From Hygrocybe punicea (Eukaryota; Basidiomycota; Agaricomycetes; Agaricales; Hygrophoraceae), in assembly GCA_963556145.1 (NCBI GenBank), contig OY744466.1, forward strand, positions 3,720,001 through 3,784,000: a stretch of 64,000 bases of DNA, read 5' to 3'. This document shows positions 23,329 through 36,000 of this stretch, in pieces; the first letter of the stretch is position 1; each line of letters opens with the position of its first letter. The position numbers and the translations under genes were made by a program. A model generated the notes under the pieces. The model made no database searches. It saw nothing but the letters and a program-made list of their open reading frames with translations, and was not told the origin of the DNA.

Positions 23329-23767
23329 AAGGTTATACACATCTCGACATCATGTTGAAGTAGGGGATATCATAGGCGGCTGCTGGTTAAATTCACAGGA
23401 TGCCATAGTTCTCATTATCATTTATTTGAGAAATTATTGTGACCAAGGTCCAAGATTAGTTGGTTTTAAAGTTTCTTCACTATAATCTAATCAGGCCCGA
23501 TACAAAAGGGCCTCCCATGCACTTGCCTTGGCTGCGATCGAGAGCCCATGTGCCTCTCCCTCCATCTTACTCTGGGATCCACTTCCTGTGTTTCAGTTTC
23601 AGTTTTCAACTTATATACCCAGGAAGGAGACCTCCTTTCATATGGGAATCCCCATCTCCTTCCAGGTTAAGATTACCTATTCTGTTTACCATTCATAACT
23701 AATATTTCCCACTTTGTAGCTTACAGTTTTTTGGTCTTCCTCTCTACAACTTCTTTACATCGACTTC
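23329..23767. other. no gene recognised
   Basis: Sequence between the Tc1/mariner right repeat and the next remnant. Only short frames without recognisable content. Confidence 0.3.
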
Positions 23768-24015
23768 ATGCCTCAATATGAGAACACCGTTGAAACACAG
23801 AGCCAAAAGCAAGACATGCCTGACCTCAACCAAGAAGTCTGAGACGCATGCCTCAAAATGACTGAGGACTACTGTGCAGGCAGAAAGGAGAAATCGGATG
23901 CCATCCTTGAACTTACTAGTATCATCCCCTTCCAAGGGCCAACGGAGGAAGATACTGCTAATTGACAGGCTTTCAGCACCTACTGCCAAATGCTGGACAG
24001 CTTCAACAACATCAG
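23768..24015 (+). pseudogene. fragment of a repetitive Agaricomycete ORF
   Basis: ATG at 23768 gives MPQYENTVETQSQKQDMPDL and then, across two TGA codons, DACLKMTEDYCAGRKEKSDA ILELTSIIPFQGPTEED and QAFSTYCQMLDSF. Both TGAs (EV-stop-DA and AN-stop-QAF) stand where Arg would continue a helical protein, again a CGA-to-TGA change. I recall similar N-terminal sequences from repeated genes in mushrooms but cannot name the family. Confidence 0.45.
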
Positions 24016-24016
24016 A

Positions 24017-24120
24017 CTAGTGTTGCCATGGCTTGGTCTGGCTCAGCTTGGATACAGCTAACAATGGCTAACTCATATATGGGTTGTTAGCCAGACCAGA
24101 CCATTGTGGCAATGGCTAAA
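24017..24120. repeat. small inverted-repeat element
   Basis: About 100 bp with imperfect inverted ends (TAGTGTTGCCATGGCTTGGT against TAGCCATTGCCACAATGGTC as the reverse complement of the right end). The first ten bases resemble the hAT-like MITE ends at 19191 and 50623. No target duplication was confirmed. Confidence 0.4.
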
Positions 24121-24398
24121 CTGCAGCTAGCCATCCAAAAAAGGAAAAAAATAGCAGACTGCCTAACGACCACTGTCAAGGTCGAATCTCACCACCAATC
24201 TCACCACACACCAGCTTGCAACAACACCGGCTGACCCCAAACAAAGGCCACAGTACCCCAACAGTGACTAGCAGAGGGGCAAGGAATGAGGTGGCAATGG
24301 AAGCAGTGGACCCACTCCTGTTATGTCTTTTCTTGAATCTTTTTTTATTACTACCAACTTATTTTGGATTACAGCACAAATGATCTCAAGGCAACAGC

Positions 24399-24797
24399 TA
24401 GTAAAATGCAGGGGTTTTCTCCCAATGTATAATGGATTTAATTTGGGATTTTTATTACAAGATGAATTCTTGGAAAAGTGCTGATATTTTTACATTGCAA
24501 GGTAAATATAATACATACCAACAAGTTTGATTATCCAGGGGTACAACAATTCTCAATGCAATCATATCTAATTCTGCTTTTAAAGCCCAGGGGTATTTTG
24601 TACCCCTGGGCTTTAAAAGCAGAATTAGATATGATTGCATTGAGAATTGTTGTACCCCTGGATAATCAAACTTGTTGGTATGTATTATATTTACCTTGCA
24701 ATGTAAAAATATCAGCACTTTTCCAAGAATTCATCTTGTAATAAAAATCCCAAATTAAATCCATTATACATTGGGAGAAAACCCCTGCATTTTACTA
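24399..24797. mobile_element. 399-bp near-perfect palindromic MITE
   Basis: The left half (TAGTAAAATGCAGGGGTTTT inward) is repeated as its reverse complement in the right half with almost no mismatch, around a centre near 24600 (CCCC...TATTTTG...GGGG). A perfect 8-bp duplication, GCAACAGC, flanks it (24391-24398 and 24798-24805), and the ends start with TA, as in hAT-type MITEs. The two mirror-image 87-residue open frames inside are a consequence of the palindrome and not genes. Confidence 0.92.
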
Positions 24798-24805
24798 GCA
24801 ACAGC

Positions 24806-25445
24806 AGCCCAGACAGCAGCAGCAATGACCAATGACCACATTTATGGAACAGCAGCAGTGGCAACGACAGCAACAGCAGTGCCAGCAGCATGACAAGCCA
24901 TGCATGCCAGTCCCAGACATAGTGGAGGGTCGAGCACCCATCTCTGCTGCACTGGTAAGTTTTTTTTTCTTTACTTTTACTAACAAAGATCTGTCTAGCT
25001 ATGCACAATGACAACATGGCTGCAACCCAACACACTGCAACTAGGACCTTGAACTCAGGCTCACAAGTTCAGGCACCACCACCACCAACCATCAGCTTCT
25101 TTGCTGCTATGGCTGCTGCGTTTGCTCCATGGCACTGATCAGTGGAGTCAGTTGGAGGGTCCCTCAGGATTGCAAGAGGGAGAAGGCTGCACCAAGGCTC
25201 TGATGGGACTGTCTACTACATCCAGAAGCCACTAACTGCGACGAACCATGGGAACTCTATCACATGACTGTCCAGGCACAACTACTACAAGTGCCCCCCC
25301 TCTTGTAGCAACGTCCTCATCACTATCAGCAAGAGGAAAACAAAAGAACAGAAACAGGGAATGGGGAAAGGAAAGGGAAGGAACAGACACAACAAACAAA
25401 ACAAAAACAAAAATCAGTCTAGAAAGAAAGCAAGACTCTACCTAG
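24806..25445 (+). pseudogene. Gln-rich ORF remnant
   Basis: A Gln/Thr/Met-rich reading (QQQWQRQQQQCQQHDKPCMP, VPDIVEGRAPISAAL) is followed by a splice-like GTAAGT...TAG and then HTATRTLNSGSQVQAPPPPT and ...FAAMAAAFAPWH, a stop, and further coding-like sequence to a Lys/Arg-rich tail. The palindromic MITE lies immediately upstream and splits this ORF from its probable start. The family is unknown. Confidence 0.35.
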
Positions 25446-25635
25446 GCCTTGTCCAACCCAAAGCTACAAGAGCATGACTCAAATCGCAAAGCCCAATCCA
25501 GAATCACTGGGTTGGTTGGTTTTGAGCTGGCAGGTACAAAGGGTTGTGCGGTGGTTGGCCAGCCAGGCCCAATGCCTCGTGGGTGGCTCCAAGACCAGAT
25601 GGGACCAATGGGGTTGACATAAGTATGTCACATCA

Positions 25636-26415
25636 TGCTGTGACTTATCCCGTGTCAGACCGGCCAACCAAGGTTGACAATGTTACGTTTGGGATGGGCC
25701 AGCTAATCTGGGCCAACAAAGAAATATTGTTAGGTACCTGATGGGGCAACTCAGGAATGTCATAGTGCTGGTGTTAGATGGGTGGGCCGAGGTTTGAGCC
25801 AGAATAGTGTTATCCATGTGAGACCGTTGGGCCGAAGTTCTATGGGGGAATCATTACCCATATGAGACCGATCATCACCGATGGGCCGAGGTTCTGCTGG
25901 GGTATTGTTACCCATCTCCAACCATTGGGCTGAGGTTCTTCGGAAGTATTGTTACCTGTCTCAGACCATTGGGCCGAGTTTCTGCTGGGGTATTGTTACC
26001 CATCTCAGACCGTTGGGCTGAGGTTCTATGGGGATATTGTTACCCGTCTCAGACCGTTGGGCTGAGGTTCACAATAATAATAATATTCATTGGCTGACAA
26101 TTGGACAAACACCCCTCCAAATTTTGTCCAGCCTCAGTGTCTCAGCAAGAGCATAAACATCATCTTCAGCAACGAAATTGGTGTTGGATCAGCATCGGTG
26201 TTGACATCGGTGTCAGCACCAGCCTCGACCTCGGCTTATGTTTAACCACATTCTGACGTGTTTTGGATTGTGGACTCAGTGCCTAACTTGGGAAAGAGCC
26301 TTTGCATAGGGCAACTGCATATAGAGCATTGTAAATCAATCTCCTGTTCTCTAACAAGATTTTGCAGAATCTTGTTTGTTTGAACCATGGTTGACTTTTA
26401 ATTATTCATATTGTG
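25636..26415. repeat. left terminal inverted repeat of element A
   Basis: Opens TGCTGTGACTTATCCCGTG and continues inward through about seven imperfect tandem units (about 25780-26075) of the form GGGCTGAGGTTC...TATTGTTACCC...CTCAGACCGTT. A block containing AATATTCATTGGCTGACAA and a hexamer-like GATGCC/CATCGG repeat follows, ending near CCATGGTTGACTTTT. Each block has its reverse complement in the right repeat. Confidence 0.88.
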
Positions 26416-26784
26416 TATTATATCTAAGACATGGTGCAAATCAGACTTGGAACTTGTGTACAAAGTAGCAACACTGGCATTACAGAGTGGTTGCGGTGAC
26501 AGCATCGGCATCAGCATCGGCATCGGTGTCAGGACCGGCCTCAGCCTCAGCTTATGTTTGACCACGTTCTGAACCCACTCAGTTGGGTGGTCTTGCACTG
26601 GGTACAACATCCATAGTATTTTACATACAACTTGTTGTTGCAGTAGCCAATTTTGAGTGTGTCAGAATATGCATCACCATTGGAATACACATCATTATTG
26701 GCATTCAGCATAACACTCTTCTGATATGGAATGGATAACTTGATGTCATGAATACTTTGTACAATATTATAATTTGATCTAGTA

Positions 26785-27883
26785 TACATTTTCTAAATCA
26801 GTGATTGACTTGTCAAGGCTCAACATTGTGTTCAAGTTCTTCTCCAGCACCAGCTTCAGCCTCGATGTCTCCCATGCACATATCTTTAAGTCCTGACAGA
26901 CATCTTCTTTTTGCTGTTGAACCCAGAATGCATCTTTTGATGGATGCAGTCTTTCAAAATGTTCATACTTCCTGCTCCATTTTGGTAGCTGATTTCAGCG
27001 TTGATCATTGGCATTCTGCCGGTTTGTCCGTTCTGGCTCCTTGGATGATGGTGAGGCTGTATTTAATGCAGATAAACATGGATAAGAATAACTGAGGGTC
27101 CACTTACTGATCAAGCACCTGACATCATCCGCTTGCATATTATTGTCCTCATGTTCGGCAGGGTTGTCGAATTGAAAGACAAAATGATCTGATGTTGTTT
27201 CAGTTGTAACTCAGTATCATGATGGTTCAAATAAATAAGACATACCCTTCGACAACGTTGGTAATGAACGTCTCATTCGACCGCTTTCATCAACGTCAGC
27301 ATCAGCCTGGTCAATGGGAACGACACTAAATCTGGGATGTTCTACCCCTTTTGGTTGTTCCACAATCATCACTGACAATGAAGCGGGACCTGTGGATGCC
27401 GCAATGAATCTGTTTGAATTTCAATAGTTATGCCAAGTGAGACCTACTACTACTGGGCCCGGCAATGGCCAATACCACCCCGTGATTGGAGGGCCCCGCA
27501 ATGGGCTGATTCGGTGGTTTGATTGGGGAAGGAAGCAGTGCTGCAAATATCGGTGGTGTGGGTGTTGTAGCCAAGATATTGTCAGTGTTTGTGAATGGGA
27601 TGTCCAGGACCTCAGTGGGAAGTTGTGGTGTTGTAAACGTAAACAACGTTGCTGTTTCACAATTCAGGCTGGTATTTTCAATGAAAAATGAACTCTTACC
27701 AGGTAAGAGGGGCAATTCCTGAAGCAATTTAATTGCCGGTTGCTCTAAGGAACAAAGGTCAATGAAACCTCATAAATTGACATGTTAGATTACCTACTCT
27801 TCAGGATCACTAAATTTCATGATTACTTTCTCAATAAATGTGTTTTTGGGCACATGAAGCTGCTCACCTTTGGACCAGGCCAT
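26785..27883 (-). CDS. unknown gene next to the left repeat of element A
   Basis: A minus-strand start at 27881-27883 gives MAWSKGEQLHVPKNTFIEKV followed by IMKFSDPEE and an intron of about 50 bp. Further exons read AIKLLQELPLLPGKSSFFIE, a Pro/Thr-rich linker (PTPPIFAALLPSPIKPPNQP), IAGPSNHGVV and, beyond a gap, ASLSVMIVEQPKGVEHPRFS, DADVDESGRMRR and ...HFVFQFDNPAEHEDNNM. Composition and codon use look coding. No domain is recognised. It is divergent from the gene at 28061, with under 200 bp between the two starts. Exon ends are approximate and stops may be present. Confidence 0.45.
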
Positions 27884-28060
27884 TTTTCAGTCGTTGCCTT
27901 TGAATTTGGGTGGGTTAAATTGTCCTCAAGACCGATGAGTCAATGTTTGTCTGTTTGCTTGAACAAATACCATAATAAGATTATAAATTCAGGTGGCCAC
28001 ACCAATTTTTTCAAAACGACAAACAGTATCCTGAACTCAATCACCGTCTCTGCATTCGCC

Positions 28061-30057
28061 ATGTCCAGCACCTCCTACACCCCGAATCTGTCCGCTGAAG
28101 ACTTCCAGAATCGACTGTATGCAATAAATGCTCGACTCGCTATCGCTTTACCCTTGATGCCAGGTGAAAACGATTCCATTTGGTGGGACCACTTTATATA
28201 CAATATTACTCAGGATGTGGTAAGTTAGTTCACTCATCAATGGCTTGCCTTTAATTTAATGATGTTTTGCGAAGCGTTTGGTGGTGGAGCTTTATCAAGC
28301 AGCACAGCATGCCGGTTTCCGTATCCACATACCGAGGCTGTTAATAAGTGCAGCCAGGGAGTATCGGGAACATTATGCCCCGCCGACTGAATTACTGAGG
28401 TTCCAACACATTTGGAGGAACGATCTGAGCAATGTCAAGGATCCAGCCTATGTACCCGGATGGAGCATGCCGGAATTTATGGCATATGGGCTTTGCCATT
28501 CATGGTGGACCAACCAGTTCGGTGAGGGTTTCTTCGACTGCTCTTTGACCGTGCAAACTGGTCTGTGTGACTGACGGATCAGTGGTTCCACATAGTGAAA
28601 CGTGAACCGAAAGATGTGCAAATCCCAATGATGACACATCCAAAGTTGCCAGCAAACACCGGGAAGGGGAAGGTGATGGGGAAGGGGAAGGGGAAAGCCA
28701 GGGAAGAGTCTGAGATGGAGGAGGATGAGGATGAAGCTGATGGAGACCAGGATGTCAATGTGAAGGAGGAGTCTGAGGACAACGATGACTTGCTGGTGTC
28801 AGGGATGTTGAAATGCTGAGGTCAAGCCATACCAAAGGGTCGGCAGGTGAAGAAGATGAAATGGGCGGTTGACAAGAGTCTGCTCACACAAGACCAAGTG
28901 AGTAGTTTACATTTTTGACGTCAAGTCCATTTAACTAATGTATCTCTCAGTGTTGCAAAAGATGCCATGACTGATGGCCAACTTATACCTGCATCAAAGG
29001 CAGGGTCACTGCTTGCATCGAATGCCACTGGGCGAAAGTCAAGTGCGTTTGGCCAGAGGATGATGAATGGTCTGGCATTGGGACAGCTGGCCTGAGCCAG
29101 AAGAAGTTGAAGACGGTACCAAAGCAAGCACCGGCACCGAGTGGCAAGACCATCTGAAAGGTGACATTGAAGTTGACAACGCCAGTGGTCCAAGGTCCGG
29201 GGCTGAACTCAACTCCATCTATGATGGATATTTGGCCCAAAAAAGCAACCATCCATACACTGAGCCCAAGCCTGAGATTGACACCAATAAGCTCCCCACT
29301 CTCCCCAATCCCTTCTGAACTGCCATCACCAATGCTTTCTCCTTCTCATAAATGGGACCAGTTGAAGAAAGCCAAAGGGAAGGGCAAAGAGGTGGTGAAG
29401 GATGGCGAGAAGTCAGCGAAATTGCGTATACTGGTTGGATGTAAGCACTTTATTCCTTGTTTTACGATTAATTGACTCGTGGTGCCTATGTGTAGCTACC
29501 GTATACCCATTGGTTTTCCATCCTCAAAGGATGGACATGCTCGGTGAAATGCGCAGCACCGAGGAGATGGTTGGCGATTGGCTGGCACTCAGGGCCAGGG
29601 TACAAGCATTGGAGGATATGAATGGTGACAGGCTGGCGCTCAGGGCCAAGGTACAAGCATTGGAGGCCAAGGTGCGAGGGTTGAAATTGATGATGGAGAC
29701 ATTCCAGGTTACGATGAGTTGAGGTCCGCAACATGATTCGGAATCGAGCCCACTCCTGATGGAAGAGATGCCACACCCGGAGGAGTACAATCCCATTCCC
29801 GTTCCCATCCGGCTAGCGAGTTTCCTGCAAAACCTCCCAGAAGTACGGCAGCAATCCTGGCCGGGCTCCAGCAATGCTCAGCACAATTCGGCCCCACAAG
29901 AATCTTCGGCCACCGGGGCATCTACGTCATCGTTGAAAAGAGACCGGTCAACCATAATGCCATTGGTGCCCATTGGGGATGTCATTAGGTCCCCATTTTT
30001 AAAATCTCCATCAAAATCACCAGGGAAGATCCCTGCATCAACCGAATTGTCGTCCTG
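28061..30057 (+). pseudogene. Cys-cluster and coiled-coil protein of element A
   Basis: Exon 1 (28061-28219) starts MSSTSYTPNLSAEDFQNRLY and ends at GTAAGT. Exon 2 begins at 28275 (RLVVELYQAAQHAGFRIHIP). Next are an acidic/Lys segment (KGKVMGKGKGKAREESEMEE) and, near 28952, a Cys cluster with spacing C-C-x2-C...C-x8-C-x2-C-x6-C (CCKRCHD, a TGA, TYTCIKGRVTACIECHWAKVKC), resembling fungal Zn-cluster DNA-binding domains. A repeated coiled coil (RLALRAKVQALEAKVRGLKL) and a Ser/Pro-rich tail (FLKSPSKSPGKIPASTE) end it. The TGA in the Cys cluster and frame changes between exons suggest decay. It may be a DNA-binding partner of the transposase; that is inference. Confidence 0.5.
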
Positions 30058-30159
30058 AGCTGTATGTGTTTTTACATATATATATTCATGTACATAGTAG
30101 TATTTGGTTGTGATATACCCACATAACGTTAGTCTCTGAAGATAAATGTGCTAATATCA

Positions 30160-30490
30160 ACACCAATATAAATGTCGAGTCCAACACCGAGTGCAGCACT
30201 GAGAGTTCCACGCCGTGGTCAATGCTGAGTGCAACACCGAGAATTCCACACCGAGAATTCCATGGCAAGGGCAACACCGAATGCAACGCTGAATGCAATG
30301 CCGAATGCAATGCCGAGCTCAATGCCGAACTCAATGCAGAAATCAGCCCCGGAATTCCAAACGCCGATTTTCACATCGAGGCCAACACCAATCTCAACGC
30401 TGAGGTCAATACCAATGTCAACACCGATGTCAACACACATGTCATCACCAATGTCAATGCCAAGGTAAATGCTGAGGGTCAGAGCCATGA
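30160..30490. repeat. degenerate hexamer satellite
   Basis: Long run of units such as AATGCCGA, CAACACCGA and AATGCCGAG, with a 6-bp periodicity. Related GATGCC/AATGCC arrays recur in both terminal repeats, inside a KDZ exon (33830-33895) and in a KDZ intron (36780-36910). It lies between the Cys-cluster gene and the HMG-like gene and codes for nothing recognisable. Confidence 0.75.
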
Positions 30491-30606
30491 TTAAGGTCAT
30501 CGCCAACATTGAGGTGATAACAATGTTGTAGCTACCACTACCTGACTAGTTCTAATGAAGCATACATTTCTAGCTGATGATTACTGAACCACTTGCAAGT
30601 GTTTAC

Positions 30607-32962
30607 CGGGTCTTTTTCCTGGGGCTTCTCCGTCCTTTGACATCCTTGCTCATGCCTGATGATTTGTCCCCGACCTTTCTTTTCTTATTCTCTTCATCTC
30701 CAGAATAACCAGAGGCCTTCTGTTTCAATGAAGTCAACCTAGAAGTTAGCTCGGTGCATACTGATAACAGCCTAGGCCGAATTTCCAGAAATTTGAGTTT
30801 TGTATTCAAGATGAAATCTTCGACAGCAACATTCATTGTTGCTGGATCCAGTTCATTGCCAACAAACTGCCAAAGCCACATGTTGTGACTCAGGAGGCTG
30901 ATGCTGAGCAAAACTCCCTCAATGTAATATCGGCTCCGACATGTCCCATCCAATTTGAGATATGGACCTTGCTCCAACCATTGCAGGTATGTGTTAGCTG
31001 CTGAGACTGAGGAATGGATAGTTTTCAGAGCAGTCATTTTTTTATACTTCCAAGTTGCCCAAGATGGTGTCGTTTTTGGGAGTGGTGCTGGCCTATCATC
31101 ATCCTAAGTCAAATGTCACATCGGTCGACTCAGAATTCACATTACATAAAAATCACTCACAGGAAGTTTATTTAAAGCTTGTAAACTGGCCTGATACTCA
31201 ACATCATCTGATAACGAACACAGGTACTGGAACCTGTCTTTGTGATCATCAATGTCTGGTAGTCTCAATGGTGTTGCAGCAGTAGCAATGTCCTTTGCAG
31301 GGACGTCATTCACATCTTCATGGTAAAGGCTCCATTCATCTCCATCACATTCATCATCAGATGGGAAATCATCATAGGCCTTCCCCTTCCCTTTCCCCTT
31401 GTCCCCATTTTTTCGTCTCGGAGGTGACTTCATAGTAGTATCAGATGATGAATCCGATTCGGAGTCATCATCGGATTCATCAACTTCACTTGAACGTCGT
31501 GTTGGCTTTGATGTTGACCCTCATTGCCAATGGAGAGAGCTGAGATTAGAGGCGGGAGATTTGTCGACCTGGCCATTTTTTCCTTTGAAGCCCCAGAATT
31601 CCAATGTCATCTTGACCTTCTTATCGTCCTGTCTCTTGTACCAGAATTCCAGCAGAGCGGTTGCATTTTGTTTTGTTAGTTTCGATGGATCTTGGAGTTG
31701 ACCCAGCTGGCAAATACTCCCTCGATATGTATTTATCCTGATGCTGGCCGATGTCACCCAAAGGCACCGATGCCGAGCTATCACCAGACCATATCTCTGT
31801 AGCCATGTGAATGATGATTTCTATGATGGCAAAATGACTTACAGTAATGGCAGTTAACGAAGTCCCGGATCAACGTCTTCATTTCATCCAGGTTGGGTCT
31901 GCTCATCCCTGGGAATGCTGGTAGTCTCGGAATACCCTTGTCATCTAAGTGGACCTTTGGCTTTTTGGCTGAAACTGTTTCTCGTTCATCATCATTATCC
32001 CGGTCATCCAAATTTCCTGTGGTGACATGCCGATGCCGATAACAATGCCGATGCTGATAACAATACCAATAAGATGACCATGTCAATTCAGATTGTACCA
32101 GTAGGTAAACTTTATACTCACCCAGTTCCTCGGATGCATATGATTCCCACTCAGTCATCACTGAGCCGTTCTGCCAATTGGGTTTAGATTTGATGAATGA
32201 CCTGTTCCCGAGTGCGTCATTGAAGTCATGCCTGTTTTGACACATGTATAAGTAGCTGGTTAATGGGTCGAAAGCAACTGCATACGAAGAAACCAGGACA
32301 TTCCCTGACATATTGTGAAAGGCTGAGAGCACAAAGACTCTCATGCCAAGATTCTGGTGCATCTGTTCAGCAAAGTCTCTGATGTATTTCATGGTGTGTT
32401 TGGTAGCATTTCTGGTGACATCAGACAACACATCATGTTCAGTGTGCTAAGGACCCACTTTTGTTGGACTCTTGCAGGAGGTGATCTTGAGTTCCACTCC
32501 TCCTTCAATCCCTCATAGTTCTTGAGCTCCTTTTCGGACAACTGTTCATAAATGGCTTGAAGCCCAGCCTGATACTTTGCCATCCAGTCCTTGGAACCTG
32601 GAGTTGAATTGGAGAGCTCAGCGACTTTGTCATCTACCTCATCCTTTCTCTAATGAGCTACACCTTTCTTGACTGTCCATTTTGTTACATAGTTATGCGT
32701 CAGCTTTCGAGTATCTCAACATCCATTGTTGTAATACCACTCCTTTATTTTCTACAGATGGCCATGAGCATATTTAGGATGCTATGAATGTTTTACTGGT
32801 CATATATTCCAAGGGGGACTCAGACCTCCCTTGTGCACCAACAATCTTTTGATGTACCTCTCTCATGATCTTAACTCGGTCTTTTTTGGCTGCCACCTGA
32901 AAATCTTCAAGTTGGCTTTTGAGCATAGAGAGATGCTGGGTGGTAAATGTTGTTTCAGGCAT
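30607..32962 (-). pseudogene. HMG-box-like protein of element A
   Basis: Minus-strand exons begin MPETTFTTQHLSMLKSQLED (32962) and continue with YQAGLQAIYEQLSEKELKNY...EEWNSRSPPARVQQK, a helix pair of HMG-box type. Next come TKHTMKYIRDFAEQMHQNLG, MRVFVLSAFHN and VAFDPLTSYLYMCQNRHDFN, an acidic region, KLTKQNATALLEFWYKRQ and a basic tail (KDVKGRRSPRKKTR). The same domain order occurs in the gene at 44712-46931 (GKAWSDIYGSLTEEKKQEFE, ADAWNQQGPP), so the two are homologues in two KDZ-associated loci. Neither is a recognised named family. A nuclear, DNA-bending role is plausible but inferred. Several stops and frame changes make this copy doubtful. Confidence 0.5.
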
Positions 32963-34078
32963 ATTTGTAGCAGGAGACGATGTGTGGGATGTGTGGGAGG
33001 AATTATAGGTAGCAAGTGGTCGACTTTCCCAATTTTGACTATACTCTATTTGAGTATTGGGACCTGACTTAAATTGATTTTGATGGTCCTATATTAGCTT
33101 CCTCACCACTTTTAGTCTCTACAACTCATTTGTGGAATTCTAACCGTCCCATTTTCTGTGTCTAACTTTTGGTCCAGTGTCATCTATCTCACTCATTGCA
33201 GTCATGGTGAAGTCATTCAAAAGGAAGTCTGCTCCTCATGTCAGCAGGGTGGCATTGAGAGAGGTATTCACCAGCCGTGGATTTCAGACCCAAAGACAAG
33301 TTGTCCACACCCCTAGCTGCTCGAGTTCATCTCCTAGAAAAACACCGAGGACATCCCAACTTCAAGAAGAGAATGACTTGACCAGAGACTTTCATGAATT
33401 TGTCCCAAATATTGAGCCTTTAAGAATGCCAGCCAGTAATGTAAATATTATATTGTATTCCAATACTCTAGACTGACAATGACATTTTGGAGTCATTGAA
33501 CAATTACATGAAAGAATGGTTGTCCCATCAAGCCGAGTATTTAGATTGTATTCTTGCTAGGGAAGCTCAACCAGACAATCAGGCCTGTCTGGGTTGTTCA
33601 ATGGCTGAAGGCACATGGAAATGCATGACATGTTTTGGTAACCCAATCTATTGCCAAAAATGTTGTGCCAACGTTCATTGAAGGCGACCATTCCATCAGG
33701 TGGAAAGATGGACAGGGACCTACTTTGCTCCAGCATGGTTGATTGAAATTGGGGTCAAGCTCCACCTGGGTCATGGAGGGTTGGAATGCCCATCTGTGGA
33801 ACATTCTGAGAGGTTTAACACTCTTGGAAATGACACCAATGATGATGACAATGCCGACACCAATGCCAATGCCAATGCCGACGATGAACGTGATGCTGAA
33901 TACACATCGCTGACATTCCAAGGCTTCCCTACCACGCTGAACGTCACCGACCAATCATCTGAAAGCATAATGGTAGTGGTAGACAGCTCAGGGATCCATC
34001 AGCTGGCTGTAAGATGGTGTCAATGTAGTGCCACTGCTTGGCCTAATTGTCAGCTGCTCGATATTGGCTTATACCCGG

Positions 34079-36000
34079 TGTCATGATCCAAACAGGATTC
34101 GGATCAAAACATAGTAATATGCTGTCACTAGTCACCATCCCTACAGCACACATCACATTACAAGGACCATTCATACTGGAATGCCCCCATCTGCATATAG
34201 AGTAGAAAGGAATACCCTTATCTGCATATAGGACACACAGGAAATCCTTATCTGCACATAGGACATACATGAAACCCTTATCTAAACAAGGGACATGCAA
34301 GGAAACCCTTATCTACAGAAGGGACATACAAGAAAACCCTTATCTATGCAGAGGAAATGAAGGAATACCCTTATCTTAACTGATAAGGCCCCCAAAACAT
34401 CTTATCAGAGGCCAAAGAAGCACAAGAAGCACAGCCACATCCTTATCTCCAATCATAGAGATAACACATGCCACCCATCATTCCCTGATCAAGAAGCACA
34501 TCACATTTCATATCAATTGATCAAATACAGCCCAGCCCTGATCTTATCTTTTTATTAACTGATAAGGATACCCACATGGCATGGCATCAATTGATCAAGA
34601 AGCACAGCCTCAGGAAGATGATTCTAGAAGCATACCCTGGCACAGCCCTTGCCTTTGATTCACACACCCAAGATTGGACCAGCAACATGACTCACTCCCA
34701 TCAAATGTGACTCATTGGTCTATCCATGTCAAATTATGACCCTTATGACATACTCATGACCCCCCATGACTCATTATGACCACCCATGACTAATTATGAC
34801 TATTTCTGACTCATTATGCCCCCTCCTTTGATTATAATACCTATGTGACTCATTAATTGACTCTGTATGAGTCACAAACCCATGCCTTCCTTTCTTATGA
34901 CTCCTTATGAGTCATAACCCCCCATGCCTTTCATCATTATGACTCCTTATGAGTCATAAACCTATGCCTCTCCTCTATATGACTCCCTATGAGTCATATC
35001 CTATGCTCTCCATTTCATATACCATTCTATGACTCAGTATGACTCCTGCTGTAGAATAGGTATATATAGAGCCCAGTTTCTGCTGGAGATGGCTCAGTCA
35101 CCTAATCTGACAGGCCCAGTCACAGGACAGTCCCTCTCCCAGATTCTGATTCACCCCATCTGTATTTGTTTGTATTACCTACTTTGGTAGTAGCTAGTAC
35201 CCAAATACCAATTGCAGTTCAGGTCATCATTCATTTGTTTAAGGATATCAATCTCAGATATATTGATACTCCCTTATTACTTGTTTGATATATATTCTTT
35301 GTGTTCTGTCACGTAGTACAGTCACATTCATTTTCTTTCAAGTTCTATTGATCATCACCAAAGATATCCCAGTACTTTATTCTGCACTAGTAGCCAATGT
35401 GCGTTTGAAGCTTCGGAATAAAGTCCGATATCTTGATTATCAATTCTACTTGCCTATTGTTCAGTTTATTCATTCTGTACATAGTATTTTGTCACACCTC
35501 CCTTTTGTTTGACATCTACTGTTACATCGCCCATCGCCCATCGTCTATCGCCCATCGCCCATCGTCTATCGCCCATCGTCCATAATCTATCGCCCATCTC
35601 TGTTGTACCTCTGCTCATTGTATACTTGCTACTTGTATACTTGACTGTTGTACACTTGTTCATCTTACACTGTTCATACTTGCTTGAGTTATTATCTGCT
35701 TATACTCTCGCATACCTCTTGTCACTCAAAGTCTTTACCTTCAGTAGGGAAGACCTCACTGTTCACTCATCCTCTATAAGTCATACATCTGACTTATATT
35801 ATTGTCAAGTATTTGTTGTATCTTTCAAAGCTAACCTTTGATAGGATTCACACCACAACCCCACCACCCAACAGGAATAACCCAGAGTTATAGAAGAGCT
35901 AAATCCTTGTTCCCAAAGGACAACAAGGTAATTTCCCGATCAACGACGCACTCCGGAAACCCTTGGTGTGGATTTGTTCAAACACTTCCCACGCAAAACA
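34079..36000 (+). mobile_element. 1.9-kb solo LTR or LTR-only element inside the KDZ gene
   Basis: Begins TGTCATGATCCAAACAGG and ends ...CACGCAAAACA, flanked by CCGG at 34075-34078 and 36001-36004. Removing the insert with one CCGG copy joins the KDZ codons in frame (LYP then AT). It has a TATA box near 35060, degenerate 30-bp tandem units (CCCTTATCT...GGGACAT) at 34180-34370, many copies of a partly palindromic TATGACTCCTTATGAGTCATA motif (34690-35050), and a CATCGCCCATCGTCTATCGC minisatellite at 35520-35600. No gag or pol is present. At 1922 bp it is long for a solo LTR, so it may be an LTR-like nonautonomous element. Confidence 0.8.

Noticed and set aside
24455..24741. Two almost identical 87-residue proteins on opposite strands.
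   Set aside because: Produced by the palindrome; neither has codon use or a family that supports a gene.
33100..33176. A separate short gene before the KDZ start.
   Set aside because: No coding pattern; probably the 5' leader of the KDZ gene.
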